This document shows, piece after piece, positions 1 to 6,465 of a DNA stretch of 11,626 nucleotides. The stretch comes from CAYICL01 sp964361885 (GTDB lineage: Bacteria; Patescibacteriota; Microgenomatia; UBA1400; CG1-02-47-37), in assembly GCA_964361885.1 (NCBI GenBank), contig CAYICL010000025.1, positions 1 to 11,626 of the forward strand. Reading direction: 5' to 3'. Numbering within the stretch: the first letter of the stretch is position 1; each line of letters opens with the position of its first letter. The position numbers and the translations under genes were made by a program. The notes below the pieces were generated by a model. That model was not told the origin of the DNA, searched no databases, and worked only from the letters and a program-made list of their open reading frames with translations.

Positions 1-893
1 AAATGGACGGCGCCATTCTGGTGGTCGCTGCTACTGATGGTCCTATGCCTCAGACCAGAGAGCACATTCTTCTGGCCAAACAGGTTAATGTTCCGGCGAT
101 CGTCGTTTTCTTAAACAAAGTCGACGCTGTCGATGATAAGGAAATGGTTGACCTGGTTGAAGAGGAAATCAGAGAACTCTTAACCAAGTACGAGTTTCCC
201 GGTAAAGACATTCCTGTCATCAGGGGCAGTGCCTTAAAAGCCCTGGAAGGCGATGCCGAAGCTCAAAAATCCATCGAAGCGCTTTTAAAGGCTTTGGATG
301 AATCCATTCCTGAACCCAAACGGCCTTTAGACAAGCCTTTCTTAATGCCGGTCGAAGACGTCTTTTCCATTAAAGGCCGCGGTACTGTCGTTACCGGTAG
401 AATCGAACGCGGTAAAGTCAAAATCGGTGAAGAGGTCGAGATTGTCGGCTTAAAAGAAGCCAAAAAAACCGTTGTCACCGGTGTTGAGATGTTTAGAAAA
501 CAGCTCGATGAAGGCCTGGCCGGCGACAATGTCGGTGTCTTGTTAAGAGGTATCGAGAAAGATGATGTTGAGCGCGGTCAGGTTTTATCTAAGCCCGGCG
601 CGATTAAAGCTCATACCGAGTTTGAAGCCGGAATCTATATTCTTTCCAAAGAAGAGGGCGGCCGCCATACCCCCTTCTTTTCCGGTTACAAACCTCAATT
701 TTACATCAGAACTACTGATGTAACCGGTGAAGTCACCCTGGAAAAAGGAGTGGAGATGGTCATGCCCGGCGATAATGCCAAAATGACCGCCAAACTCATG
801 CAGCCGGTGGCTATCGAAGAAGGCTTCCGGTTTGCTATCCGCGAGGGTGGTTTAACCGTTGGCGCCGGAGTTATTACCAAAATTATTAAATAA
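1..893 (+). CDS. tuf: Elongation factor Tu, 5'-truncated by the window edge
   Basis: EF-Tu is the GTPase that carries aminoacyl-tRNA to the ribosomal A site. The frame is open to the window edge. The first visible Met (base 3) is internal, because it begins the conserved MDGAILVVAATDGPMPQTRE stretch and the two bases before it fit the Gln that precedes it in the family. About 97 N-terminal residues, including the P-loop, switch I and DCPGH, lie outside. Visible are the guanine-specificity motif NKVD (residues 38-41 from the first Met) and the SAL motif (G5). Domain 2 starts near DKPFLMPVEDVFSIKGRGTV. Domain 3 carries EGGRHTPFFSGYKPQFYIRT and the typical C-terminus (GGLTVGAGVITKIIK). No frame damage is seen. 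It sits 57 bases upstream of rpsJ, the common bacterial tuf-S10 order. Confidence 0.98.
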   Translation, partial: MDGAILVVAATDGPMPQTREHILLAKQVNVPAIVVFLNKVDAVDDKEMVDLVEEEIRELLTKYEFPGKDIPVIRGSALKALEGDAEAQKSIEALLKALDESIPEPKRPLDKPFLMPVEDVFSIKGRGTVVTGRIERGKVKIGEEVEIVGLKEAKKTVVTGVEMFRKQLDEGLAGDNVGVLLRGIEKDDVERGQVLSKPGAIKAHTEFEAGIYILSKEEGGRHTPFFSGYKPQFYIRTTDVTGEVTLEKGVEMVMPGDNAKMTAKLMQPVAIEEGFRFAIREGGLTVGAGVITKIIK

Positions 894-916
894 CTCAGTA
901 AAATTAAAAAAATATT

Positions 917-932
917 GTGTCACTGATGACAC
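917..932 (+). other. Small perfect hairpin between tuf and rpsJ
   Basis: GTGTCA (917-922) and TGACAC (927-932) form a perfect 6-bp stem with a 4-base CTGA loop. It lies in the 57-base spacer, the longest in the window, 18 bases before the rpsJ start. No run of T follows directly, so it does not look like an intrinsic terminator. It could be an RNA processing or stability element at the tuf/S10 boundary, or chance. I see no convincing promoter in this spacer. Confidence 0.4.
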
Positions 933-950
933 GGTGGCACTGCTTTTATT

Positions 951-1246
951 ATGCCTAAAGGCAGAATCAGAATCAGGTTAAAATCATATGATCATCGCAT
1001 CATTGATGAATGCTGCCAGAAAATTCTGGATACGGCTTTATCGACCGGATCAAAAGTGATTGGCCCGGTGCCTTTGCCCACCAGCCGTAAACTGGTCTGT
1101 GTAACTTCCAGTCCTCNNNNNNNNNNCATTTTCAGCTTCTGACCCACAAACGTTTAATCGACATTCTGGATTCTACCGATAAAACTATTGATAGCCTGAT
1201 GCACCTGGAACTGCCCGCCGGCGTTGGTATTGAAATCCGCATGTAA
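951..1246 (+). CDS. rpsJ: 30S ribosomal protein S10 (uS10), interrupted by an assembly gap
   Basis: S10 belongs to the head of the small subunit and, as NusE, can pair with NusB in antitermination. The first 55 codons give an S10 N-terminus (RIRIRLKSYDHRIIDE, then VIGPVPLPTSRKL). Ten Ns follow at 1117-1126. After the gap the next frame gives HFQLLTHKRLIDILD and a normal C-terminus ending in GVGIEIRM, with stop TAA at 1244-1246. Straight translation through the Ns hits a false TGA at 1140. Upstream and downstream parts are out of phase only because the N run has the wrong length. Aligned from memory to E. coli S10, eight residues (the HVNK region) are missing, so the true gap should be 23 bases and the protein about 102 aa. 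The start has an AT-rich leader without Shine-Dalgarno. Confidence 0.95.
1117..1126. other. Assembly gap (10 Ns) inside rpsJ
   Basis: Ten Ns replace sequence between the S10 motifs SP and HFQLL. The base before the gap (1116) starts a codon and 1127 starts the next readable codon, so the missing length must be 2 modulo 3. Ten is not. The family alignment predicts 23 missing bases. The Ns are therefore a scaffolding placeholder rather than a measured length. Confidence 0.95.
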
Positions 1247-1260
1247 TCCTGCCCCTTTTT

Positions 1261-1854
1261 ATGCTTAACACCTTTTTTGCTACCAAATTAGAAACCAATC
1301 AAACCTTTGATAACCAAGGGAATCGGCTGGCGGTAACTTTACTTAAAGCTCTGCCTTTAACCGTGACTCAAGTTAAAACTTCAGACAAAGACGGTTATTG
1401 GGCGGTTCAGGTGGCCATTGGCAAGGCCCCTTTGTATTTGCGCGAAATCCGTCTCACCCAAACTCCTGACTTAAAACCCGGCGACCAGATTGTTTTAAGC
1501 CAGGTTTTTAAAATCGGGGATAAAGTTAAGGTTACCGGTTTATCCAAAGGCCGCGGTTTTAGCGGTGTCATGAAGCGTCACGGTTTTAGCGGTGGTCCTA
1601 AAACTCATGGTCAATCCGACCGTGCTCGGGCTCCGGGCTCAATCGGTATGCGTACCACCCCCGGCCGGGTTTGGAAAGGCAAGAAAATGCCCGGCCATTA
1701 CGGCATGGAAACTAAAACCATTCGTAACTTGACCGTCATTTCTCTTGACGACGCTAAGCAAACCCTGGTTGTTTCCGGTACCGTGCCTGCCAGCCGTCGC
1801 TCTTTGATTTCCATTACCAAAACCAAAGAAGCTAAGGAGCCGTCAAATGGCTAA
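1261..1854 (+). CDS. rplC: 50S ribosomal protein L3 (uL3)
   Basis: L3 binds near the 3' end of 23S rRNA and its long loop reaches toward the peptidyl transferase centre. At 197 aa it is slightly shorter than E. coli L3 (209). The diagnostic core is KGRGFSGVMKRHGF, then THGQSDRARAPGSIG, TPGRVWKGKKMPGHYG and the C-terminal VSGTVPASRRSLI. E. coli L3 has a Gln methylated by PrmB directly after GSIG. Here that residue is Met130, so this modification cannot occur, as in other bacteria lacking that Gln. The start follows a T-rich leader (CCCCTTTTT) with no Shine-Dalgarno, 14 bases after rpsJ. The 3' end overlaps rplD by 8 bases. Confidence 0.97.
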   Translation: MLNTFFATKLETNQTFDNQGNRLAVTLLKALPLTVTQVKTSDKDGYWAVQVAIGKAPLYLREIRLTQTPDLKPGDQIVLSQVFKIGDKVKVTGLSKGRGFSGVMKRHGFSGGPKTHGQSDRARAPGSIGMRTTPGRVWKGKKMPGHYGMETKTIRNLTVISLDDAKQTLVVSGTVPASRRSLISITKTKEAKEPSNG

Positions 1855-2482
1855 AATCAATCTTTTTACTCCGACTGGTCAGAAAAAAACTCAACTCACC
1901 GCTTCTGACAAGATTTTTAAGGCTAAGCTTAATCCCGTGCTTATGGCTCAGGCCGTCAGGGTCTATCTTTCTAATCAGCGGGTGGCTCAGGCCCAAACCA
2001 AGACCCGCGGTCAAATTGATGTTACTCATGCTAAAGTCTGGCGCCAAAAAGGCACCGGCCGGGCCCGCCATGGCAGCCGCAATGCTCCTATCTTTGTTGG
2101 CGGAGCCAAAGCCCATGGTCCGAGCGGTGAGCAAAACCACTCTCTCAATTTATCTAAAAAGATGAAGCGATTAAGTTTATTTAGCGCCTTAAGCCAACAG
2201 TTTAAAAATGATTGTATCTTTGCCCTGGAAGGTTTGGATAAACTTGAACCCAAAACCAAAAAATTCGACAAAGTCTTTAATAAACTCACCCCCTCGCCCC
2301 AAAAAATCCTCTTACTTTTAGACAAACCTTCTTTAAACCTTCAACGCGCTACCAAAAACTTGCCCTTTTTAACTACCTCTCTTTCTCAAAACTTAAACAC
2401 TTATCAGGTTCTAAATGCTAAAAAACTCATCTTTACCCCTGAAGCCGTCAAAGCTTTAGAGGCTCATTATTTTAAGAAATAA
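1847..2482 (+). CDS. rplD: 50S ribosomal protein L4 (uL4)
   Basis: L4 binds 23S rRNA domain I, and its extended loop lines the peptide exit tunnel; in E. coli it also represses its own operon. The 211-aa protein shows the basic tunnel loop at about residues 63-95 (AKVWRQKGTGRARHGS, then NAPIFVGGAKAHGP). The C-terminal Rossmann-like part has VLNAKKLIFTPEAV. The start is supported by AAGGAG at 1834-1839, 7 bases upstream, placed inside the end of rplC, which it overlaps by 8 bases. This is one of the few genes here with a clear ribosome binding site. Whether the regulatory role exists in this organism cannot be seen. Confidence 0.97.
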   Translation: MAKINLFTPTGQKKTQLTASDKIFKAKLNPVLMAQAVRVYLSNQRVAQAQTKTRGQIDVTHAKVWRQKGTGRARHGSRNAPIFVGGAKAHGPSGEQNHSLNLSKKMKRLSLFSALSQQFKNDCIFALEGLDKLEPKTKKFDKVFNKLTPSPQKILLLLDKPSLNLQRATKNLPFLTTSLSQNLNTYQVLNAKKLIFTPEAVKALEAHYFKK

Positions 2483-2483
2483 T

Positions 2484-2819
2484 ATGCCGATTACCGATCT
2501 GTTTAAACCACTTATTACCGAAAAAGCCATGCGCTTGGCTCAATCAGGCCAGTTTAGTTTTTACGTCCATCAATCGGCCACCAAAACCGGTCTTGCCAAA
2601 GCCGTCCACGATCTGTTTAAAGTTGACGTCACCCGGGTCAGTATCATCAATCTGCCCTCAAAAACACGTCGGACAGGCAAAAAACGCTTAACCGCCGCCA
2701 CCGGCTTCAGGAAAAAAGCCGTTATTACCTTAAAACCCGGTCAAACCATTGACTACTTTCAACTGCCTGAAGAAAAAAATAAAAAGAAGAAAAAAACTAA
2801 AACTAAAATAAATAAATAA
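2484..2819 (+). CDS. rplW: 50S ribosomal protein L23 (uL23)
   Basis: L23 sits at the tunnel exit and is the docking site for trigger factor and SRP. The N-terminal LFKPLITEKAMRLAQSGQFS is the family signature, followed by AVHDLFKVDVTRVSIINLPS and KTRRTGKK. The protein is 111 aa. Its last 16 residues or so are a Lys-rich tail (EEKNKKKKKTKTKINK), encoded by A-rich DNA (2770-2819) and not part of the conserved fold. It starts one base after rplD stops, without a Shine-Dalgarno, so reinitiation after rplD is likely. Three bases separate it from rplB. Confidence 0.96.
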   Translation: MPITDLFKPLITEKAMRLAQSGQFSFYVHQSATKTGLAKAVHDLFKVDVTRVSIINLPSKTRRTGKKRLTAATGFRKKAVITLKPGQTIDYFQLPEEKNKKKKKTKTKINK

Positions 2820-2822
2820 ATT

Positions 2823-3656
2823 ATGGCTATTAAAAGATATAAACCCACCACGCCCGGCCGCCGCCATCGTCAGGATATCATCTACACCGACATTAATCCC
2901 AAAAGGCCGGAAAAAACCTTGATTAGAAAACTTAACTACACCGCCGGTCGTAATCACACCGGTCAGATAACCGTCCGTCATCATGGCGGCCGGGTTAAAA
3001 GGCTTTATCGGATTATTGATTTTAAACGCAGTCAAAAACTCAATATTCCGGCTACGGTTGTGGCGATCGAGTATGATCCTAACCGGACCGCCAACATTGC
3101 CCTGCTTCATTATGTCAACGGTGCCAAGGCCTACATTCTGGCCCCTAATGGTTTAAAAGCCGGTCACCAAATTCTGGCGCATGACACCGCTCCTATCCGG
3201 CCCGGCAACGCCTTGCCTTTAACTCACATTCCGGTTGGTACGGTGATTCACAATCTTGAACTGATTCCCGGTAAAGGCGGCCAATTGGTCCGTTCTGCCG
3301 GCACCAGCGCTATTCTCCAAAGTAAAGATAAAACCGCCATTGTTAAGCTGCCTTCGGGTGAAGTCCGGTCAATCCCCTTGAACTGTTATGCTACAATTGG
3401 CGAGGTCGGCAACCAGGATATTAAGAATGTCAAGTTTGGCAAAGCCGGCCGCAAGCGCTACTTAGGCATCCGGCCGTCCGTTCGCGGTGTCGCCATGCAT
3501 CCCAACGCCCATCCTCATGGCGGTGGCGAGGGCAGAAGCGGCATTGGCCGGCCTTCACCTATGAGTCCTTGGGGGAAGAAAACCTTGGGCAAAAAGACCC
3601 GCCGTCGCCGGAAATATTCTACCCGGTTTATTATTAAATCTAAACATGAAAAATAA
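2823..3656 (+). CDS. rplB: 50S ribosomal protein L2 (uL2)
   Basis: L2 is a primary 23S rRNA binder needed for subunit joining and peptidyl transferase activity. It is full length at 277 aa. The N-terminal half has KRYKPTTPGRR and GRNHTGQITVRHHGGRVKR. The middle has VGTVIHNLELIPGKGGQLVRSAG. The C-terminal HPHGGGEGRSGIGRPSPMSP and WGKKTLGKKTRRRRK are diagnostic. The His that is functionally important in E. coli (H229) is kept as H230. The Asp next to it (E. coli D228) is Ala229 here, and the usual MNP is MHP. The start lies in an A/T-only leader three bases after rplW, without Shine-Dalgarno. Confidence 0.98.
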   Translation: MAIKRYKPTTPGRRHRQDIIYTDINPKRPEKTLIRKLNYTAGRNHTGQITVRHHGGRVKRLYRIIDFKRSQKLNIPATVVAIEYDPNRTANIALLHYVNGAKAYILAPNGLKAGHQILAHDTAPIRPGNALPLTHIPVGTVIHNLELIPGKGGQLVRSAGTSAILQSKDKTAIVKLPSGEVRSIPLNCYATIGEVGNQDIKNVKFGKAGRKRYLGIRPSVRGVAMHPNAHPHGGGEGRSGIGRPSPMSPWGKKTLGKKTRRRRKYSTRFIIKSKHEK

Positions 3657-3658
3657 CT

Positions 3659-3940
3659 ATGAGAAGCAGTAAAAAAGGGCCATACGTTGACCCAAAATTA
3701 CTAAAAAAGATTCAAAAACAGAAAGAAACCGGCAAAAAAGAGCCGATTAAAACCTGGTCTAGGGCCAGTCAAATCGCCCCTGAATTTGTCGGGTTTACTT
3801 TTCAGGTCCACAACGGTAAAAAATTTATTGATGTTTTTATTAATGAAGCCATGGTCGGCTACCGCTTAGGTGAATTTTCTCCTACCCGGACCTTCAGGGG
3901 TCATGGCAAGATGGTTAAAAGGTTAATTACCAAAACATAA
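3659..3940 (+). CDS. rpsS: 30S ribosomal protein S19 (uS19)
   Basis: S19 is in the 30S head, beside S13 and the A-site finger contacts. The 93-aa product begins MRSSKKGPYVDPKLLKKI and contains KTWSRASQIAPEFVG, FQVHNGKKFIDVFI, EAMVGYRLGEFSPTRTFRGH, all family signatures in order, with a normal length. It begins two bases after the rplB stop with no Shine-Dalgarno. It ends 7 bases before rplV. Confidence 0.97.
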   Translation: MRSSKKGPYVDPKLLKKIQKQKETGKKEPIKTWSRASQIAPEFVGFTFQVHNGKKFIDVFINEAMVGYRLGEFSPTRTFRGHGKMVKRLITKT

Positions 3941-3947
3941 AAAATCT

Positions 3948-4304
3948 ATGTTTATCAAAGCCGAAAGAAAATTTATCCGCACCAGCCCCAGAAAAATCCG
4001 CCTGGTTGCCGATTTAACCCGGACATTGCCGGTGGAGGAGGCCTTGGTTGTTTTGAAAAACTTAAGGAAAAGAGCCGCTTTAGCCTTGTTAAAAACCTTA
4101 AAGCAGGCCGTGGCTAATGCCGTTAATAATCATAATTTGCCCAAAAACTCCCTTCTAATTCACTCAATTGAAGTCAATGCCGGCCCGACCTACAAACGTT
4201 TTCAGCCTGTCTCCCGCGGCCGGGCTCACTCGATTTACAAACGCACCAGCCATATCAAAATTACCTTGAAGTCACAAGAGGAGAAAAATGGGTCAAAAAG
4301 TTAA
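3948..4304 (+). CDS. rplV: 50S ribosomal protein L22 (uL22)
   Basis: L22 contacts all 23S rRNA domains, and its long beta hairpin lines the narrow part of the exit tunnel. The 118-aa product shows the N-terminal RTSPRKIRLVADLTR and VEEALVVLKNLRKRAALALLKTL. The hairpin follows: SIEVNAGPTYKRFQPVSRGR, then AHSIYKRTSHIKITL. Length and order are normal. The start has an A-rich leader without Shine-Dalgarno. The last 17 bases overlap the start of rpsC, the largest overlap in the window, and the last codons of rplV carry the rpsC ribosome binding site. Confidence 0.97.
   Translation: MFIKAERKFIRTSPRKIRLVADLTRTLPVEEALVVLKNLRKRAALALLKTLKQAVANAVNNHNLPKNSLLIHSIEVNAGPTYKRFQPVSRGRAHSIYKRTSHIKITLKSQEEKNGSKS
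4278..4283 (+). promoter_or_regulatory. Ribosome binding site of rpsC inside rplV
   Basis: GAGGAG lies 4 bases before the rpsC ATG and within the coding end of rplV. It fixes the rpsC start at 4288 and explains the 17-base overlap. Confidence 0.8.
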
Positions 4305-4965
4305 TCCTAAGGCTTTCCGTCTCGGCACCCTCTATGGTTGGGCTTCCAACTGGTATGCCGATAAAAAAAACTACAGCCGGTTTTTACTTGAAGACGTTAA
4401 GTTAAGGCGCTTCCTCTTTGGTCATTTAAAGTTGGCCGGTATTACCGATGTCCGGATTGACCGGTCTATCAATACCGTCAATATTACTTTATTTGTTTCC
4501 CGTCCCGGCGTGGTTATTGGCCGGGGTGGTTCCGGTTTGGAAGAACTAAAAAAACTGATCACTCAAAAGCTCCAATTTGCCTCCAAATCAGGCAAAACCC
4601 TGCCTGCCGGCAGGCAGGGTCCCAAGTTTGAACTCAATGTAATTGAAGTAAAAAATCCGGACCTTTCGGCCCGTTTAATCAATTTAAGATTGGCCGATCA
4701 GATGGCTAACCGTTATCCTCATCGTCGGGCGGTCGCCCAAGCTTTGGAAAAAGCCATGAGCTCCGGCGCTAAAGGCATTAAAATTGTTTTGGCCGGCCGG
4801 GTCGGCGGTGCCGAAATTTCCCGGACCGAAAAATACACTCAAGGCAGCGTGCCTTTAAGTACTATTAGGGCCGATATCGACTACTTCGAGCAGCCGGCTT
4901 TTACCAAATTCGGTTATGTTGGTATTAAAGTCTGGGTTTATAAAGGCGAAAAGGAGACCAAATAA
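4288..4965 (+). CDS. rpsC: 30S ribosomal protein S3 (uS3) with an in-frame palindrome-encoded insert
   Basis: S3 forms the mRNA entry side of the 30S head with S4 and S5. The 225-aa product has MGQKVNPKAFRLG at the N-terminus, a type II KH domain with the GRGG loop at residues 78-81 (PGVVIGRGGSGLEELKK), and a C-terminal domain with GAKGIKIVLAGRVGGAEISR and RADIDYFEQPAFTKFGYVGI. Between the helix after the GXXG loop and the next KH strand (FELNVIEVKNPDL) there are about 14 more residues than in E. coli S3. Eight of these (TLPAGRQG, residues 104-111) are encoded exactly by a perfect 24-bp palindrome. The site matches the KH variable loop, where an insert should be tolerated. The stop shares one base with the rplP start. 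Confidence 0.97.
   Translation: MGQKVNPKAFRLGTLYGWASNWYADKKNYSRFLLEDVKLRRFLFGHLKLAGITDVRIDRSINTVNITLFVSRPGVVIGRGGSGLEELKKLITQKLQFASKSGKTLPAGRQGPKFELNVIEVKNPDLSARLINLRLADQMANRYPHRRAVAQALEKAMSSGAKGIKIVLAGRVGGAEISRTEKYTQGSVPLSTIRADIDYFEQPAFTKFGYVGIKVWVYKGEKETK
4597..4620. repeat. Perfect 24-bp G+C-rich palindrome within rpsC
   Basis: The half-site ACCCTGCCTGCC (4597-4608) is followed at once by its exact reverse complement GGCAGGCAGGGT (4609-4620). The core (4599-4618) is built from CCTGCCTGCC and its complement. It spans exactly codons 104-111 of rpsC and is strongly G+C-rich among A/T-rich neighbours. I recall cores of this kind, and the resulting LPAGRQ peptide, from CPR genomes and proteins, so a dispersed repeat element is likely. 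That recollection needs a genome search. Confidence 0.85.
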
Positions 4966-5369
4966 TGTTGCAGCCTAAACGTCAAAAATATCGGAAACAT
5001 TTCCGGGGCACCATGAAGGGCGTGGCTACGGCTGGTTCTACCATTGCCTTTGGCGAGTATGGTTTAAAATCTTTAAGTTGCGGTTGGGTTTCCGCCCGCC
5101 AGATTGAAGCTGCCAGAAAAGCCATTAGCCATAAAACCAAAAGGGTTGGCAAGCTTTGGGTCAGGATTTTCCCCGATAAAACCTACACTAAAAAAGGCGC
5201 CGGTGTCCGCATGGGCAGCGGCAAAGGAGAAGTCGAAGGCTATGTCTGCGTGGTCAGGCCCGGTCGGATGCTGTTTGAACTGGCCGGTGTTGACCTGGCT
5301 ACCGCCCAGCAGGCCTTTTTGCTGGCCAGCCGCAAATTATCTGTTAAAACCAAATTTCTTAGCCGTTAA
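4965..5369 (+). CDS. rplP: 50S ribosomal protein L16 (uL16)
   Basis: L16 lies near the A site and L11 region and organises tRNA binding on the 50S subunit. The 134-aa product has MLQPKRQKYRKHFRG, WVSARQIEAARKAISHKTKR, LWVRIFPDKTYTKK and GVRMGSGKGEVEGYV, with normal order and length. The Arg that is hydroxylated in E. coli (R81) is present as R82; whether a hydroxylase exists here is unknown. AAGGAG at 4951-4956, 8 bases upstream, supports the start. The ATG shares its first base with the rpsC stop (TAATG), a classic reinitiation arrangement. Confidence 0.97.
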   Translation: MLQPKRQKYRKHFRGTMKGVATAGSTIAFGEYGLKSLSCGWVSARQIEAARKAISHKTKRVGKLWVRIFPDKTYTKKGAGVRMGSGKGEVEGYVCVVRPGRMLFELAGVDLATAQQAFLLASRKLSVKTKFLSR

Positions 5370-5371
5370 AT

Positions 5372-5542
5372 ATGCTTAAACCAAAAGACAAAGCCACCCC
5401 TACCGACTTAAATCAAGCTTTGGCCGAAATGACCAAGTTAAAGCTTGACTTAACCACCAACCAGTTGAAAGACACCAGTCAGCTTAAAAAACTTCGTGCC
5501 AAAATTGCCATTATCAAAACCTCTATCAGCCAAACCAAATGA
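5372..5542 (+). CDS. rpmC: 50S ribosomal protein L29 (uL29), short
   Basis: L29 is a small helical-hairpin protein next to L23 at the exit-tunnel mouth. This 56-aa product starts MLKPKDKATPTDLNQALAEM and contains two predicted helices, TDLNQALAEMTKLKLDLTTN and KKLRAKIAIIKTSISQ. The second carries the family pattern LRxxIAxIKT. Its place between rplP and rpsQ is the standard L29 position. The N-terminal part is divergent, so sequence alone would give only moderate support; context decides. It starts two bases after rplP with no Shine-Dalgarno. It ends in TGA overlapping the rpsQ ATG (ATGA), which also shows that TGA is read as stop. Confidence 0.9.
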   Translation: MLKPKDKATPTDLNQALAEMTKLKLDLTTNQLKDTSQLKKLRAKIAIIKTSISQTK

Positions 5543-5772
5543 GCAAACAATTAACCGGCATTGTTTTAAATACCAAAATGGCTCAAACCGCCGTCGTTGA
5601 AGTCACCAGGCGTTGGACCCACCCGTTGTATCAAAAAACCATTACCAGAAGGAAAAAATTCTTAACCCATAATCCCCAGTTAACCTTAAAGGCCGGTGAC
5701 CGGGTTATGATTCAGGAATGCCCCCCTGTCAGTAAAAGAAAAAGATGGGCAGTTATCAAGAAATTAACCTAA
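5539..5772 (+). CDS. rpsQ: 30S ribosomal protein S17 (uS17)
   Basis: S17 is an OB-fold protein binding 16S rRNA helices 7 and 11 in the 30S body. The 77-aa product shows LTGIVLNTKMAQTAVVEVTR, then HPLYQKTITRRKKFLTHNP, KAGDRVMIQECPPVSKRKRW. The order and length fit the family. A frequent HD pair after the K-rich stretch is HN here. It overlaps rpmC by 4 bases (ATGA) and has no Shine-Dalgarno, which suggests coupling to rpmC. It closes the S10 cluster; rplN follows after 3 bases. Confidence 0.96.
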   Translation: MSKQLTGIVLNTKMAQTAVVEVTRRWTHPLYQKTITRRKKFLTHNPQLTLKAGDRVMIQECPPVSKRKRWAVIKKLT

Positions 5773-5775
5773 TTT

Positions 5776-6150
5776 ATGATTCAAATCAGATCAATTCTTA
5801 ATGTTGCCGACAACTCAGGCGCTAAAAAAATCCGTGTCATCTTAGTTCATGGCGGTTCCAAGCGCCGTTTCGGTCACGTTGGTGACTTAATTACCGGTTC
5901 AATTTTTCAGGCAAACCCCAACGGTCAGGTCAAACCCGGCGAAGTGGTTAAAGCCGTCGTTGTCAGGACACGTAAAGAAACCCGCCGCCCGGACGGTTCT
6001 TATGTCCGTTTTGATGACAATGCCGCCGTTCTCTTGGAAAATGTTAAAGCTAAAGAACCTAAAGCCACCCGGATTTTCGGTCCGGTCGCCCGGGAAATTA
6101 AAGACTTGGGTTATAACAAAATTGCCTCTTTGGCTCCGGAGGTGCTCTAA
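5776..6150 (+). CDS. rplN: 50S ribosomal protein L14 (uL14)
   Basis: L14 forms intersubunit bridges and is the contact for the silencing factor RsfS. The 124-aa product starts MIQIRSILNVADNSGAKKIR and includes GDLITGSIFQANPNGQVKPG, VVKAVVVRTRKETRRPDGSY, FDDNAAVLL, and RIFGPVAREI, all signature L14 elements. The final residues IASLAPEVL match the family end. It is the first gene of the spc cluster, 3 bases after rpsQ, with no promoter visible between them. Its last codons carry the strong ribosome binding site of rplX. Confidence 0.98.
   Translation: MIQIRSILNVADNSGAKKIRVILVHGGSKRRFGHVGDLITGSIFQANPNGQVKPGEVVKAVVVRTRKETRRPDGSYVRFDDNAAVLLENVKAKEPKATRIFGPVAREIKDLGYNKIASLAPEVL
6138..6144 (+). promoter_or_regulatory. 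Ribosome binding site of rplX
   Basis: GGAGGTG is the best Shine-Dalgarno in the window and lies 7 bases before the ATG at 6152. It decides the rplX start: the same frame stays open upstream to an ATG at 5960 within rplN, which would add 64 residues unrelated to L24. Confidence 0.85.
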
Positions 6151-6151
6151 A

Positions 6152-6460
6152 ATGAAGTTAAGAATTAATGACCAGGTTAAAGTCACCCTCGGCAAAGACC
6201 GGGGCAAGATCGGTAAAGTGGAAAAAGCCTTCCCCAAGCTTAATAGCGTCATTGTCAGTGGCGTTAACATTTACAAAAAGCACTTAAAAAAACAGGGCCA
6301 GGATAAACCCGGTGGCATTATTGACCTGCCCAAACCCTTAAATCTGGCCAAACTGGCCTTGATCTGTCCCAAATGCCATCTCCAGACCCGGGTTGGTTTT
6401 GAAGGCGTTGGTAGAAAAAAATTAAGAATCTGTAAAAAATGCCATAAACCCATTGATTAA
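6152..6460 (+). CDS. rplX: 50S ribosomal protein L24 (uL24), zinc-ribbon form
   Basis: L24 is an early assembly-initiator protein binding the 5' end of 23S rRNA near the tunnel exit. The 102-aa product has a KOW motif (NDQVKVTLGKDRGKIGKVEK, residues 6-25), VSGVNIYKKHLKKQGQDKPG and IIDLPKPLNLAKLALICP. It ends with two CxxC pairs, C72/C75 and C94/C97, forming a probable zinc ribbon as in the C-plus forms of L24. The start at 6152 was chosen by the strong Shine-Dalgarno and by homology, rejecting an upstream in-frame ATG. It begins one base after the rplN stop. Confidence 0.96.
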   Translation: MKLRINDQVKVTLGKDRGKIGKVEKAFPKLNSVIVSGVNIYKKHLKKQGQDKPGGIIDLPKPLNLAKLALICPKCHLQTRVGFEGVGRKKLRICKKCHKPID

Positions 6461-6465
6461 ATTTT

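Noticed and set aside
938..950. GCACTGCTTTTATT as a boxA-like antitermination site with the upstream hairpin as boxB
   Set aside because: It resembles boxA only with mismatches or a deletion in the core, and a T-rich leader before an ATG is common in this window.
894..950. Promoter for the S10 cluster in the tuf/rpsJ spacer
   Set aside because: A/T-rich bases such as AATATT exist, but no -35/-10 pair with good spacing is visible in this organism-unknown sequence.
951..1142. A 63-residue ORF ending at TGA 1140 as a short S10
   Set aside because: The end arises from reading through ten Ns in the wrong phase; the true S10 C-terminus continues in the next frame to 1246.
5960..6151. Upstream extension of the rplX frame to an ATG at 5960
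   Set aside because: It overlaps rplN in another frame, encodes no L24-like sequence, and the strong GGAGGTG site fixes the start at 6152.
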